NCBI RefSeq assembly: GCF_000002985.6
Contig: NC_003284.9
Location: 13,392,001 to 13,456,000 of the forward strand
Reading direction: 5' to 3'
DNA length: 64,000 nt
DNA from: Caenorhabditis elegans
Taxonomy: Eukaryota; Nematoda; Chromadorea; Rhabditida; Rhabditidae
A program made the translations under genes and the position numbers. The notes beneath the pieces were generated by a model. It was not told where the DNA came from. It ran no database searches and was given only the letters and a program-made list of their open reading frames with translations. Positions 23,194 through 35,322 of this stretch are shown in pieces (position 1 is the stretch's first letter; each line of letters begins with the position of its first letter).

Positions 23194-24083
23194 TGATGGA
23201 AGTGGCACTAGGTTAGGCCACCAAGAAGAATGGGAGACGAGAAAACGGGACAAAATGTGTACTTTGTGGTTTTTCAATAGGGTACATCGTTCTGCAAAAA
23301 AGCGGAAATTGATAATGTGAAATTTTGTGATATTAGAATTGTGAAAATTATGCTAAAGTCGCTTATTCCTAGAATATAATCGCTTCACAAGTCATAAAAT
23401 ATTAAATTGCAAAAGCTAGACTGTGCCCAACGTACACTACGAATATTTGTTGTTTACAAAATGCTTATGACATGACCAGCCGGCTTTTGATAAATCTGCT
23501 AAAAGGACTTATGAACTTAAACATTGAACACAATCTCAGAGAAATGTAAAAACATGACAAAAAAACAAGTGTACAGTGTTCAAAAGGGATAAAAAATTAA
23601 AATTCTTATGTCAAAATGGGCATATTCAGTTTTTTCAAAATTTTGAAGCTATTTGATTTTCATTTCCCACATCGAAAAATTCACAATGCATTAAATTTTT
23701 ACTTTGATGCAATTTTCTGTGGATCCCTGCCACAGCACACCATACCAATTAGCATACCAAAATGAGATAAATCGAATTCCATATTTTTATCGCACTCAAA
23801 CTATCAGTGAAAATACAAAAAGTACAATTTATTTTCTTATATTATCTATTGGTGCACACATATACTACAACGAAGTAGGTCACGAGCATCTTCCGAACCA
23901 GTATCACTATCTTATCAACTCAGTCCTAGGCTGGTTGTTTTATATAAAATGCACGTTGAGCACCGAAATGTATACAGTTTATTATGTATGGCCTATTATT
24001 GACTTTTTTGAGTTATTTCTGTTTCTTTGTTTTTTTTAAATTTTGCTTCAACATTGATATAAATTCACAATTTGCAGTTGAAA
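23194..24083. other. Intergenic stretch ahead of the second CHK kinase-like gene
   Basis: An open frame of 111 codons exists at 23704-24039, but it has no recognisable domain or splice context and I do not call it. The sequence TTTTATATAAAA near 23938 could be a promoter element. Confidence 0.4.
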
Positions 24084-26101
24084 ATGACCGATTTAATCAT
24101 TGAAAATATTCCACTTACCAAGGAATGGCTTGCCGAAATTATCGAGAAGAAAATTGGGGTAAAACCGAAAATTGGAACCGTAAGTTGGATTTGTAACATG
24201 TTAAAAAATATTTTAGAGTTTACAGAGTGGAATTTTGGACAACTCGGAGTTAGGGTACATGTCAATGATTCGTAAAGTACAACTTCATTTTGATGCGGAG
24301 CACGAGGAGAGCCACCCAAATTTACCGAAACACGTGGTTCTGAAGGTATGTATTAATTTATATTTAAAAAAAACAATTTAAAATGTTTAATGTAATTTTT
24401 AAAATAAAATAAAATTGTTCTTCCAAATCCGAATAGCACTGGACGCCATATTTCCAATTTAGTCTGGTTTCCAGTCTTTGCCTAATAACATCTAAGAAGT
24501 ATCAGATATTACCGTATTTTATATATAAGTAGGACACTTCTATCATTAATACTCTAGCAACTTAATATGTGTCATAAGATAAGTATTGCATGTTTTACTA
24601 ATAGAGAAATACCGTTAAAACACTGGCTTGACCAGTAAATTCTGTAAAGATAACATGTTCTAGATTGCATGCAGCTCAAAAGGAACTGGAGTTCTCGATA
24701 GTGCTGGTGCAGATATGACTGAAACTGACCACTCTGCTAATGTTGAACTGTTTATGCATAACACTGAGTGTAACTACTACAAAATTTTTGCGAAGCGTAA
24801 GTTTTCATAGCATAAAAATAATTTTAACCTATGTATTCAGTTACTGAAAAACCACTCCACTTGCCAGTTATCTATGCAGCTATCAAAGCTGAAGACAAAG
24901 AAGCGCCAGTGCCTGTGATTGTTATGGAAATGTTCGAAGATTGTAAGGTTTACGATATTATTACCGGATTCAATGAGGAACAGGTACTTTGAACACTTTT
25001 AAATTCAAAACTAGGAATCATTAATTTTATAGCTCTACAAAATCGTCGACGAGATTGTCAAATTGCATATTTTTTCTTTGACTACCGAAGAGTGGAAGAC
25101 AATTGTTCCTGATGCATTTGTAAGTTGAATGGGATAGTTGACTCAGAAAAGTTTCCAACTTCCAGGTGTTGGAAATGGCTGGCTACTTTCAAACAATGGT
25201 CGCAGGCATCGGAGAAAAGTTGGCTCAACAACCCGGGCTTGAGCTTGTCTCGACGTATATCAAGAACACATTTGCTACAGATCCAAAATTTTTGCAAAAC
25301 ATTAATGATGAGTACCTGGAAGAAAGTTAGTTTAATTATTAAAACTTTTCAAAATTTCTTCAATATTCATATATTAATTGAACGAAGAGCTTAAAAAACA
25401 ATTTTAGATAAGCTCGAAAAATGCCAAAAATCTTTTAAATTTATAATATGCTTTTTATATGCTTGTTTTCGGACATTGTTTGCAAAAAAAAGAATGAAAA
25501 ACAAAGAATCTTGTGACATTTCAAACTTTTAAGGATATATCAAAACAAACATTTAAGGAAGAATTTCCGTTCTCACTCATGGAGATCTTTGGGCCCCACA
25601 AATTCTCTGGGATAAAAATGATGACATCGCTGGAATTATTGACTGGCAAATTACGCATCGTGGAAGTCCCATGGAAGACTTCCATCATATTATGTCGACC
25701 TGCACGTCTGTGGAAAATCGTAAAAATCTGACAAAACCATTGCTGGACTACTATTTTGACAAACTAAGCTCTGGATTAGAAGCAAAAGGCGTGAAAATGC
25801 CTTGGACGAGAGAAGAGATTGAGGTAAGCTTGAAAAAAAAACAAATGCAATTTCTATTTCATACTAAATTTGTTTAGGAGGAATACAAGTACAGTTTTAT
25901 CAACGGCGCCGCACTCACAATCTTTGCCAATGGTTTTTGGGCCAATTCTCCAGTTCTTCAAGTTAGTTTCCAAAAAAAATTATGAAATTAAAATGAAATT
26001 TACAGACTGATGGAAAACCAGATCCAGTACGAATCGGCGAGTCCTTCAAAAGATGCAAATCGTATTTGGAAGAAGTCATCCAAGAGCATAACATGTCCTA
26101 A
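24084..26101 (+). CDS. CHK kinase-like (EcKinase/DUF1679) protein, 394 aa, copy 2
   Basis: Nine exons (24084-24179, 24226-24345, 24664-24796, 24841-24983, 25033-25119, 25166-25325, 25558-25823, 25878-25961, 26006-26101). Every exon has the same length as its counterpart in the upstream paralogue, and both proteins are 394 aa; introns differ in length and sequence. Catalytic LTHGDLW and IIDWQ are conserved, as is VIVMEMFEDC. The role is as for the first copy: a small-molecule kinase fold of unknown substrate. Intron 6 ends in the non-standard but usable acceptor TTTAAG. An AATAAA-type signal lies at about 26200. I associate it with C29F7.2. Confidence 0.9.
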
Positions 26102-27029
26102 CTCTACATTTTGAGCTTTGTTACAACTTATCTTCTGAAATACGTATTTATTTTTATCTGGTATCTGTACCCGGGATTTTTTGTTCAAATATACCTCCAA
26201 TAAAAGAACATCACCTGGCATTATTTGTTAGAAATTTATATAATGTTGAACTTTCAAACAATTATGTCTCAATCACAACTAATGTTGAGTATGTATTTGT
26301 ATTCCGGATAATATGTAGGAGCAATAACAGGACTAGTGAAAGTTGCAGTAGCAACACATTTTCAATAACTCCCATGAAAACAGAACTCCAGAATTTCAAA
26401 AAAAAAATCTCGAATCAGTTTCAGGAAGTACTGAATACAGTTGAAATCTCACATTTTTCAAACTCTCCCCATTTGTAGAAAACAGTTGAAAAATTGTGGT
26501 GTTAACAATTAAATCCTTACAAATAAATTGAATCGGCAAAATTTAATAATGTTTCAAACTAATTTTCAATAAATATTAAACCGCCAAAGAGCGTGTCCGA
26601 AAAAATTTCAAGATTTTCATTTTAAAGGCCGGCTTTTTAGGTTATCCAAATCGGTTTAAGTAACAAAAAATACGTTTCCGGTAAGGGTGTGACAACAGAA
26701 GCTTTCAGATTATAAACTTTTTCCAAAAATCTTCAAAAAAATTTCAAAAAATTTGGTAATCCTTTTTCTAAACTTCTCGGACTATGACTGTAGAAACCTG
26801 ACACCTCCAAAAATCTGTTTGTAGTGAATGATGTAGATGTACACTATCTTATCTTTTTTCAAAGTTTATAGTTACAGATTAGGGCAAAAATGCAGAGAAA
26901 AGAGAACAATAAAAAAGAAACAGAACCGTGGTGGAATTGGAAGGAAAGAGAGACAGGAAAAAAATGGAAGTAAATGGAGGAATAGAGACAATTCGAAAAA
27001 AATAATATGAATAATTCGAGAAACTGGTT
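26102..27029. other. Convergent intergenic region
   Basis: Shared 3' flank between the second CHK kinase-like gene (+) and the UMP-CMP kinase (-). No gene is seen. Around 26580-26780 lies sequence such as GGCCGGCTTTTTAGG and short A/T runs that look like a degenerate dispersed repeat. Confidence 0.4.
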
Positions 27030-27896
27030 CTATTTTTGGTTGGCAGCCGCGAATACCTTGACAACATCTTCGTAGACCTAAAAACAGAAAGTTCATAATT
27101 TATGCAGATAAGTTTTTGAAAAAATAAAAACAAAATGGAATCAAGTTTTTCACAAACCTCCGTGACTGGTCTCTCACTGTTCACTTCTCGAACCATGCCA
27201 ACCTTCTCAAAGTGCTCAATAATTGGGAACGTCGATTGATTATAGGTCTCTACGCGTTTTTTCAAGGACTCGACATTGTCATCGGTTCTTCCCTGCCCAC
27301 GATGAAGGCACCGGTCAATGCAAACGTCGACTGGACATGAAAGGAAGAGCACGAATTGCTCATTAACCTTTCCGCCCATTTGCTTGTTCCATCCCGACCA
27401 ATTGTCTTCGTTACGCGGGAACCCATCGATGAGGAAGCCGTTGGCGTCTTTGCTAGCGATCATGGCCTGAAGCAAAATTGAACGATTGATAAAAATTCAG
27501 AATATGAAAAATGTTTTGAATAGTTTGAATAGTGAATCTAATTCTTAATTGGCTTACATTTTCCAGCAAAGCGCATGTGATTTCCACGGGCACAATGGAT
27601 CCATTTTTGATATGACCTTCGATAAGGGCTCCATATTCGCTTCCTGCTCTTTCACGCTCAGCTCTGAGCAAATCTCCAGCTGACAAGTGTACGTAGCCGA
27701 GGTTCTGGAAATCGGAGGAGTTTAGATTATTTTCTATGCGAAATAAAGTACAAAAGAAATAAGCCCAATTTATTTCGGAAAATTTTCCCAAAAACTATGC
27801 CAAAAACAAAATGTACATGTTTACCTCATGAATTTGAGTGCAAATGGTTCCTTTTCCAGATCCTGGTGGGCCGAGAACAAAGACGACGTTGTACAT
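27030..27896 (-). CDS. UMP-CMP kinase, 191 aa
   Basis: Four exons (27896-27825, 27704-27558, 27466-27158, 27077-27030) give 191 aa, the standard length of eukaryotic cytosolic UMP-CMP kinase. The P-loop GPPGSGKGT is at residues 9-17, followed by the NMP-binding [11 protein letters not shown], the GFPRN loop, and the Arg-rich lid RGQGRTDDN. The enzyme transfers phosphate from ATP to UMP/CMP/dCMP for pyrimidine nucleotide synthesis in the cytosol or nucleus. The ATG sits six bases after a splice acceptor (TTTGCAG), so a 5' leader exon or a trans-spliced leader precedes it. An in-frame upstream ATG at 28067 would add a tail if the acceptor were unused, which is less likely. I associate it with C29F7.3. 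Confidence 0.92.
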
Positions 27897-29409
27897 GACG
27901 GTCTGCAAAATAGAAATTTGATGCAAATGTTTCAAACAACAAGAATGGTGAGAGACGTGGAAACGAGAGTGACGTGACCCTCTAGACACAGAAATACAAA
28001 GAAACGTGCGAAATAGTGTGAGCCGTTGTGGGGACGCAGCCATAGTGCAAGCGGAAGGACACTCCACGAAATGTGTGTCATCAAGAAAGAGAGAAAGATG
28101 TAAAGTGAAAAGTGGTGCCGTTGGTGAGAACTGTCATTCAGTCATAAGCATATCAATGATTTATTCGGAAATTAATTAGAAATTGTCTTAGATCAATTTG
28201 GGAACTAATTGATAGTTCAGAAAAGTGAAATGACAGTTCTATGGCAATTTCGATGGGTGTTGATAACAATATGAGATTCAACCAAAAGAACCTGTTTTAA
28301 TTGTGGTTCCATTTATAGTCTGTAGCATAATCTTGGTTTATCTACAAACTACTTATCATGCCATAAAAAGTATTCGCAGTGTTTTTTTTTTCAAATGACT
28401 TCTATGATTTGTTCTTTAGAAAACGCGTAAAGCAACGTATTTTAAAGTTTCAAAAGTTTTTTCAACAACAAAAATATTAGGGATTAAAAAGGTTTTGAAG
28501 TTGAAGACGAAAACGTCAAAATTTTGTCAAAATATGATCAACATTTTTTTTCAAAAATGAGGATTATTTTTCAAAATTGAGTAATTAAAAAATTTTAAGG
28601 TTTTGAAAACTTAACCATTGTCAATAAAAATTTTGGCGAATGAAATTAATGGTTTTCTATACTTAATATTTATATCTTTTTATATCTTTATTTATATCTT
28701 TTATTAAATATCTATACTTAATATTTTCTATACTTAATATTACAATAATTAAGGTCACCGAGTTTCTTATATTAAAATTTTGGGTTGGCAGGACTTTAAA
28801 ACGTAGTTGAATTGAAATTAGCAACACCTGGACTCACTTCAACTTTGACGGCATCGGCAATGCGTGGAAGACTAGGTTTGGCTGTTAATTAACGTTCAAG
28901 AAAAGAAAATTCCCAAAATTTTTGAATTTGTAAACCGCATAAAGAAGCAAAAAAATACATTCAATTCAAATCACACCAATACGGAAACATATCATTTATT
29001 TTCATAAAATTCAGGTGACCACAGCAAAGCTGGTTTGACATCAGATAATTCAGACTCAATCCTCACTTTAAGAATGAAAAAAGCATCCGGTTTCCGGGAA
29101 AAAGATAGGTATCTATGCATTTTTCATCATTCGCTTGTAGCCATGAAATGGCATAAACTGGAGAAAACGGTCGGAATGGGGTGAAAAAGTGAAACGATTA
29201 ATTTGATAGGACATGGAATGGCCGTGTTTCAGAAAAACTAAGAACAAACGCCTTTGTCATTTTGTGTACGCTGCACTGTTAGCGGCTTATTGATAAGAAA
29301 TGTTTGATATCATATGCGGGAAGATGCACATGAAAAGGCAAAGGGTAAACTAACAAAAATCTTTTCAGAGATTATAAATTCCAAATTTTAGTTTTAAATC
29401 GGGGTTAGC
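27897..29409. other. Upstream region of the UMP-CMP kinase; no further gene
   Basis: About 27905-28070 may be a 5' leader exon of the kinase. The remainder is AT-rich. Near 28660-28745 a short unit (CTTAATATT, TATATCTTT) is repeated several times. No tRNA or ORF is supported. Confidence 0.4.
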
Positions 29410-29931
29410 TCAATGGCCTACTTTCCAAAGTACGAGTATGATTCGACAACACGTTTTTAGGAAATAGTTGATTCGATAGAAATTCTACTGCTAAATAGAC
29501 GATCAACTTGCCTATTTTACTATTTAGATTCTAGATCGAAAATCTTGGTTATATGTGAAGATTACGCCGGCCTCAAAACTACTGATAAAGAAACTCCAAA
29601 AACGTTACCATTTTTGTAACGCATGTTCTCTAAGAATGAAACTTACTGTACGTGTATTTTTCAAAAGCATAAGATATTTTCTATTATTTTAACAGACGAG
29701 GTTGCACAAATGTAATACGCTACACGAGAAAAAACCATTTCGAAATGTTGTAAAATCGTTTTTCTTTCGATTTCTTGAGTTTTTTGTCACAATTTCCGTT
29801 ACACTATTGGTAAAATTAAGATAACTGTTACAATCAATTTATTGTGAGGCAATTGAACCATAAACGGGAGTATGAAAATAAATTAAATGGGCTGAACAAT
29901 CTTTTAACACAAATTAGAGTTCTGACAAATT

Positions 29932-31427
29932 TTATGCTAAGGCTTCGAGAACTGAGATATCGCGAGGATCTTTAGTAGTTTTTTGTTCTTCGAGCGGATT
30001 GTTTCTTATGCCTTCCTGTTCAGCGACGGTTTCAAATTGTTGTAGAATTACTGGTGTGTTCACAGGCATAGGAACTTGTCTTCCAAAGACGTAAGTTTCA
30101 ACATCTCCCACAGATGGTGTGCACCAGTTTGGTAGATTGCATTCTTTGCACGTTTTCTGCACTGAATGATATGAACTTATGTTCAAATGAAACAATTCAA
30201 TTTCTTCATCGGTGAAGTCAAATTTTTGAAAGTTCCTCTCGGTTGCTGCTCCATATGACATCAGATTCTCAGCATTGGAAGGAATTTTTTCAGTGAAATT
30301 AGCGTAATCCTCTTCATACTTAGGCTCGGTCGCGGCGTGTTCGCTTCTGTAGTGCTCTCGAAAGTATCGAGTTTCCAAATATCCAACAACTTTGCCCATT
30401 CCAAGCAATTGGTAGAACATTGATGAGTTTTCTGGACCAGCAAGAAATGGGATTTCGTTTCCAATGATTTGATAAAAAAGACTTCGCGGAAGGCCAATTT
30501 GTCCAGCAAACATTTTTTGATAGAATTCTGAAAATTTTATGTTTTCAATGAGGCAACACGCGGTTTTTACAAATAATTTCAGTAAAACCTCAAAAGTTCT
30601 ATATACTGAGTTTTTAAATTTTAGTATTCGCTTACCAATTCCTCTTGAATCTTTCCGAAAGAAATCAAAATCTGCATCACTGATTAAATTTTGTCGGATC
30701 ATGTTTGGATTTTTGACGATATAAAATTTTCTTCTGACTGTCTGATTACTTGGATCAGGCTGGAATGTTTCTTCGTCGAAATGTTCCTTTGATGAAAGTT
30801 GATGCCTCACTGAGTTCTTCCAGTTTTCATTTGCATATCGGTAATACCGCCAGTGATGCCTGAAAACATTATTGTTCAATTTACATGTTTTACATCATTT
30901 TTTTAAAGTAATTGAGTAGCAAAAAACAACTTTCTAGACTGTGTCAGTGGTAGGTTTTATCAAAAATAGGTTCTAACTTACAGAATAAATGCATAGACTC
31001 CAGCTGGGGTGATTTTCATATCTGGAGCATTCCGACAGGCTAAGGCACACAATGCAACATACGAGATAGGTGGGCGCCTCAAATCAGAAATATCTGCACT
31101 CGGTTGGACTACCGATCTTGATGGCAACCTCCATTTCTCGATGCCGATTTGACGTCGTTTCACTGTTGCTTGCTCGTTTTGTCCTGGAGCCTTTCGCTTC
31201 CTTGTAGAATTATTGACATTTGGCAGACAATTTTGTTCCATTTGCGTCGATTGACTGAAAGAATGCATGTTGGTCGTCGGCACTTGTTCCAGAAAGCCAA
31301 ATTCGGCAAATCCGTCGAACAAATCATACTGCGAGTTTTGAGAAAATGATTGTTGCAGAGGTGAGTATTGTCCCGCATTGACATACTGATTAGCTGGGAA
31401 GTAGATGTTCTCGTCATTTGACTGCAT
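29932..31427 (-). CDS. fkh-3: Forkhead transcription factor, 421 aa (first copy)
   Basis: Three exons (31427-30982, 30859-30636, 30527-29932) give 421 aa. The forkhead/winged-helix domain is at about residues 120-205: RRPPISYVALCALA starts helix 1 and WKNSVRHQLS is the recognition helix, keeping the base-contacting Asn and His of the canonical WQNSIRHNLS. The usual basic wing is reduced. Upstream is a basic NLS-like RKRKAPG and a Gln/Ser-rich N-terminus. The C-terminal half (about 215 aa) is family-specific. Role: nuclear DNA-binding regulator; related worm genes (pes-1, fkh-4) act in embryonic patterning. Intron 2 is a multiple of three without stops, so its retention would insert 36 residues. 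The ATG is six bases after an acceptor, implying a 5' leader exon or trans-splicing. Recalled as C29F7.4. Confidence 0.92.
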
Positions 31428-31538
31428 CGCGAACTGCAAAAAAAAAATGTTTTTTTCAAGATAAATCATAGTTTCACACAAAGTTTGAAACAAGAAAATA
31501 TATTTACAAAGAACTCTAGACAGTGTAATAAGAATGTA

Positions 31539-31952
31539 CCGTATTTCCTCTATTAGTCTTGCATGCAGGACTGATTTTCTATTGACCCGTAGAGGTGCAA
31601 GACTAATAGAGACTGCAAGACTATTAAAGGCTGCAAGACTAATTTTCGAAGATCCAATAGCTTTGCAAAATGGACCATTTCTTGTTAAAACTTGTTTTGA
31701 AAAATATTACAAAATACATACTTTTTAATTATTTTATCAATTGTTTGAACACTTAAAATTTAATTTAGCTAAAAATGACGAATTTGTTGAAGTTTCCACG
31801 AAATATTGCTAGCAGAAATAGGGGTGCAAGACTATTAGAGACTGCAATACTAATAGAGGCTGCAAGACTAATTTTCGATTGGCCCGTATGGGTGCAAGAC
31901 TAATAGGGGTGCAAGACTAATAGAGGCTGCAAGACTAATAGAGGAAATACGG
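31539..31952. mobile_element. 414-bp MITE with TA target duplication and internal tandem motif
   Basis: The ends are inverted repeats, CCGTATTTCCTCTATTAGTC and GACTAATAGAGGAAATACGG, each flanked by TA. The interior repeats a TGCAAGACTAATAGAG-like unit about ten times. Aligned with the paralogous fkh-4 flank (36951-36960), the element and one TA are precisely absent, so it inserted as a DNA transposon into TA after the duplication. It lies between the fkh-3 promoter and its coding start. Confidence 0.9.
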
Positions 31953-32075
31953 TATATAGATTTTTTTGAAAAGCATATCCGATGAACTCGAGAAAATGAA
32001 TACAATTGGGTTGACGATTGTGATTAGAAATGAGGTGAGACGACCTCATCTAGTATACATGGTATAGGTCCGCCC

Positions 32076-32082
32076 ATTTATA
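32076..32082 (-). promoter_or_regulatory. Candidate TATA box of fkh-3 (conserved in fkh-4)
   Basis: TATAAAT on the minus strand within a block conserved between the duplicates. The matching site is at 37088-37094. It is about 0.65 kb from the fkh-3 ATG and 0.25 kb from the fkh-4 ATG; most of the difference is the inserted MITE. Use requires a 5' leader intron, consistent with the acceptor just before each ATG. Confidence 0.45.
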
Positions 32083-32778
32083 GATTTGTGGTTCCGCCTC
32101 TTCCCACACTTGGTCCATCAGCCTGGTTTATGATGTGGAGGTGACCTAGATACTGCACAATGTAGCAACTTAGCACAAGGGCCTGGGAATACACCTTCTC
32201 ATCGTCTCGGTCTTATGAGCACAATTCAAAAATGAAAAACATTTGATCATGAAAAAATATAGACCACAACACAAATGAAGAAAACATGGAGAACTTGGGC
32301 GATACCGTTAAAACTTCAAAAATACATTATCCATTAAATCGGGAAAAAAGTTTTAAAAGTTTAAAAGTAAAAGTTTATGATTAAGGAAGTTTGTAAAATT
32401 GATCAATATGATAAAACTGTATTTCAAGAATAAGAATGGTTTAAACATAAATTGACAGTAAAATCTGATGATGACTGGGGAAGGTTGGATTAGGACACAA
32501 GGTGGAGTCAACGGTAATGTTTGTAGATGTTCCGAGCAAGAAAACTATTTTATTTTTACCAAATTGAAAACAAAAAACCGATTATTTGGTCAAAATTATA
32601 TAACTAAATAGGTCGAACGTGAGACTAACTGAGACTAAATTAAAAAATTTAAGTTGCTATTGCAAAGCAATTAAAAGCTAAAAAACCAAATCCAAAGAAA
32701 AAAATATCGACCAACCCTGCACGGCTGGCTGAAATACAATGACGGAGAGATGAGTTGTTGTCGACCAGTTATAAATAG

Positions 32779-32950
32779 AGGATAAACAGGCAATTCTGGA
32801 TGTGGTCCTCCTAACTTGGCACATTGGGGTGGCGATGAGGGAGAGTTTACAACCGATGACGTGTCTGAGTGAGTGATCGTGTGCCAATTAGGCGTACAGA
32901 GTCACATACACCTGGTTACATAAACACGTAATCGATATGAACTAAAATGT
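32779..32950. promoter_or_regulatory. 172-bp block identical in both duplication units (copy A)
   Basis: Base-for-base identical by my reading to 39551-39722, while sequence on both sides has diverged. It contains two forkhead-type TAAACA cores (in GGATAAACAGG and ACATAAACACG), an E-box CACCTG and CATCGGTTG-like motifs. No coding frame is preserved beyond about 70 codons. The best explanation is a shared enhancer/promoter under constraint or recent gene conversion. Confidence 0.6.
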
Positions 32951-34515
32951 TTGGATATATGTTTTTAGAGAGACAACATAAATGAAAATTAAACCCGGAA
33001 CTATTGTAATTAAAATAGAATCAGTAGTATCAACTGAGTGTCATTGTTTTTAGGAATCAGTTGATGCCGAACACAAGTAAGTCATATACTGCTTTTTAAT
33101 GAAAAGTTCTAGAGACTTTTTCCCGATCGAACAAGATCTAACAAGCTCGTTCAGACAAGCAAATGAAAAGAAGATTTACAAGGATTCCATATTATTATCC
33201 AAAATGAAAATTCATTTAAAAACGTTTTACGATGTCTAGCAATTTTTAAAGTATTTGTGAAAACTAATAACTTGTAGTTTCGCAAATTATCCGAAAAACT
33301 TTAAGAAATTGTCTAACATTATATTTTTTGCTGATTGTATATCGAGCCAGAAACCCGTGGATTTATTAGAACAATTCATTTCATTGTTGTCAAACAGTAA
33401 TGAGATGTGCTCCAAAATTGCCCGTAATTTGTCAAGAGCTATTAAAAATCTGATTTTTAATTTCAAAGAATTTCAAAATATTTCTACAGAATTATTTCTA
33501 GCACAAGAAGTTCGTTTCTGATAAATGAAATAGTTGTTCAATATTTTGTTTTAATTGTGATCTAAAAATTATTGAAACAATGTACTGTGACACCAGAACA
33601 ATTGCGTCGTGATTTCTGAAATTCCAAAGAAGCAGAAAACGTCTGAAAATTCGCGGCAAGGTTTTCAGTTTTTCATTTTTCAAATTTTCAGTGTCGTTTC
33701 TTTTCAAAATGTTTAAAATAAACGCAAAACTCTTCTTAACATAACTACAGCTTTCAAACTCTGCTTTTTTTGCAGAACTGCAAGATTTACGGAAAAATCA
33801 TTCTACTCTGTATCGTATTTAACATAGTTGTAGCTGAGTTGCCTGAAATAGTTGCACTTACCTCTGAAACTAAACATTTCTATGTTTTGAAAATTTTCGA
33901 CTAACTGGCTGTGATGCAAAAAATTTATTTTTGATATCAACATCATTAACTCTATTTCATTGAAAAGTTCTTATGCCGTATCAAACCCCGAGATACCATT
34001 TTCCAACTTACCCTGTTAAACTCTATTTCACCGATTTGAAACATTTTTAATTTATCAAATTAACAATTAAAATATCTCGGGTAAGAATCGATCAGGAGAC
34101 CCTTTCCAGCTTTAAAACAAGCTATAACGTATTTTTGCTAAAAGTATTGCAGAGAATATCCAATTTTAATAAAACGAACAATACTAATGAAGAGAGTATG
34201 AAACTTTAATTTTATTTGTTAACATGTTTGTAATTTTTTTTTTCTAAAATAGCAACACGCTTTTTCGAATATATTAGCTTAAAGTGCCTGAATCAAGTTG
34301 AAAACTCAAGATAATTATCGTGTTTACCCAACTTTAGACGGTGATTAAAAAAAAAATTTTCCAGCGCCTGCGAAATTGATAAGTTAGTCAAATTTCAAAT
34401 TTTATCTGATTTTAAGTAATTTTTTGAGCCGCCATTTATTTCTTGAGCCGCAATAGTTTTCAAGGTGTCATTATGACATTCGTTGTTTTCAGACAGTTTT
34501 GCGACTGCAAAAGCA

Positions 34516-34671
34516 ATGAAAAAACTGTTATTTTTAATTTTAATTTCACTTTTCATTTCAAATGTACATACTCGAGACACTGATCATGAATTTTGTAAAA
34601 ATCCGCAGGCCTACATGAAACCCGATTTATGTTCAGGGCAAGCCAAAATTATGGTAATTAAAGCTTGCTAA
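34516..34671 (+). CDS. Candidate small secreted Cys-containing peptide, 51 aa
   Basis: ATG 34516 follows a splice-acceptor-like TTTTCAG by about 20 nt, typical of trans-spliced worm genes. It opens with a strong signal peptide (KKLLFLILISLFISNVHT) and then a short mature part with Cys in EFCKNP, PDLCSG and the final KAC. A GTAATT after codon 46 could be a donor to an unseen exon. The spacing loosely recalls the start of ShK-type domains but is incomplete. It lies exactly between the two forkhead duplication units and has no copy after unit B. It could be a young gene, a fragment or chance. Confidence 0.4.
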   Translation: MKKLLFLILISLFISNVHTRDTDHEFCKNPQAYMKPDLCSGQAKIMVIKAC

Positions 34672-35322
34672 AATACAATTTTTTATAACTTCCAAATTAA
34701 AACAATGTGACAGTATTTAGTTCTACTGATGAATATACAATCAAATTTCCTATTCAATTATATAAGTTCTGGATCGGAATTCTGGTTCATAAAGATTACG
34801 CCGGCCCCAACACTATAGTTTGAAAAACTAAAAAAAAACACTTCATTTTTGAATGCACGTGTTCTCGAAAAATGAAATTGGCTGAAAGTCGATTTTTCAA
34901 AAACATAATGTATTTTTGTTCTATTCTTAACAAGGGAAACTTTACAGTTGTCACACGCTACACCAAAAAAACCATTCCGAAATGTTGTAAACTCCGTTTT
35001 TCTTTCGATTTCTTGAGCTTTTTGTCACAATTTCCGTTGCATTATTGATAAAATTGAGAAAACTGTTGTAATCAGTTTATTGTGAGGCAGTGTTTTTGAC
35101 GCAAAAAAACAAGTAGCCAAATTATTCATTTGGTAAAATAGTGGAAATAATTCAACATTTGATTTATCAAGGTAAAATGAAAATATTAAACTCAAATAAT
35201 ATTTGCTTTCTCAGCGAGTATTTGACACAAAATTTATAAGAGTTTGAACACTAAACGGGAGTATGAAAATAATTTGAATGGGCTGAACAATTTTCAAACA
35301 CAAATTAGAATTCTGACAAATT

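Larger units (their letters stand above)
29410..34280. repeat. Tandem segmental duplication, unit A (carries fkh-3)
   Basis: About 29410-29930 (3' flank), 29932-32230 (fkh-3 and promoter) and 32390-34280 match, in order, 34740-35320, 35323-37240 and 39100-40630. Exons are nearly identical; introns and flanks are recognisably alike with indels. Unit A lacks the ORF found at 38345-39046 in unit B, and has a 414-bp MITE that unit B lacks. Confidence 0.85.

Noticed and set aside
23704-24039. 111-codon open frame upstream of the second CHK kinase-like gene
   Set aside because: No domain, no matching splice context and ordinary AT-rich composition; most likely chance or promoter sequence.
27897-28067. 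N-terminal extension of the UMP-CMP kinase from an upstream ATG
   Set aside because: A good splice acceptor lies just before the internal ATG, and the P-loop at residues 9-17 matches the family's normal start.
30528-30635. Forkhead intron 2 treated as coding because it is open and a multiple of three
   Set aside because: Consensus donor and acceptor are present in both paralogues, and this part is more diverged between copies than the exons.
31539-31952. Tandem repeats inside the MITE read as a CRISPR-like or satellite array
   Set aside because: The motif is irregular, lacks unique spacers, and lies wholly within a TA-flanked transposon in a eukaryotic genome.
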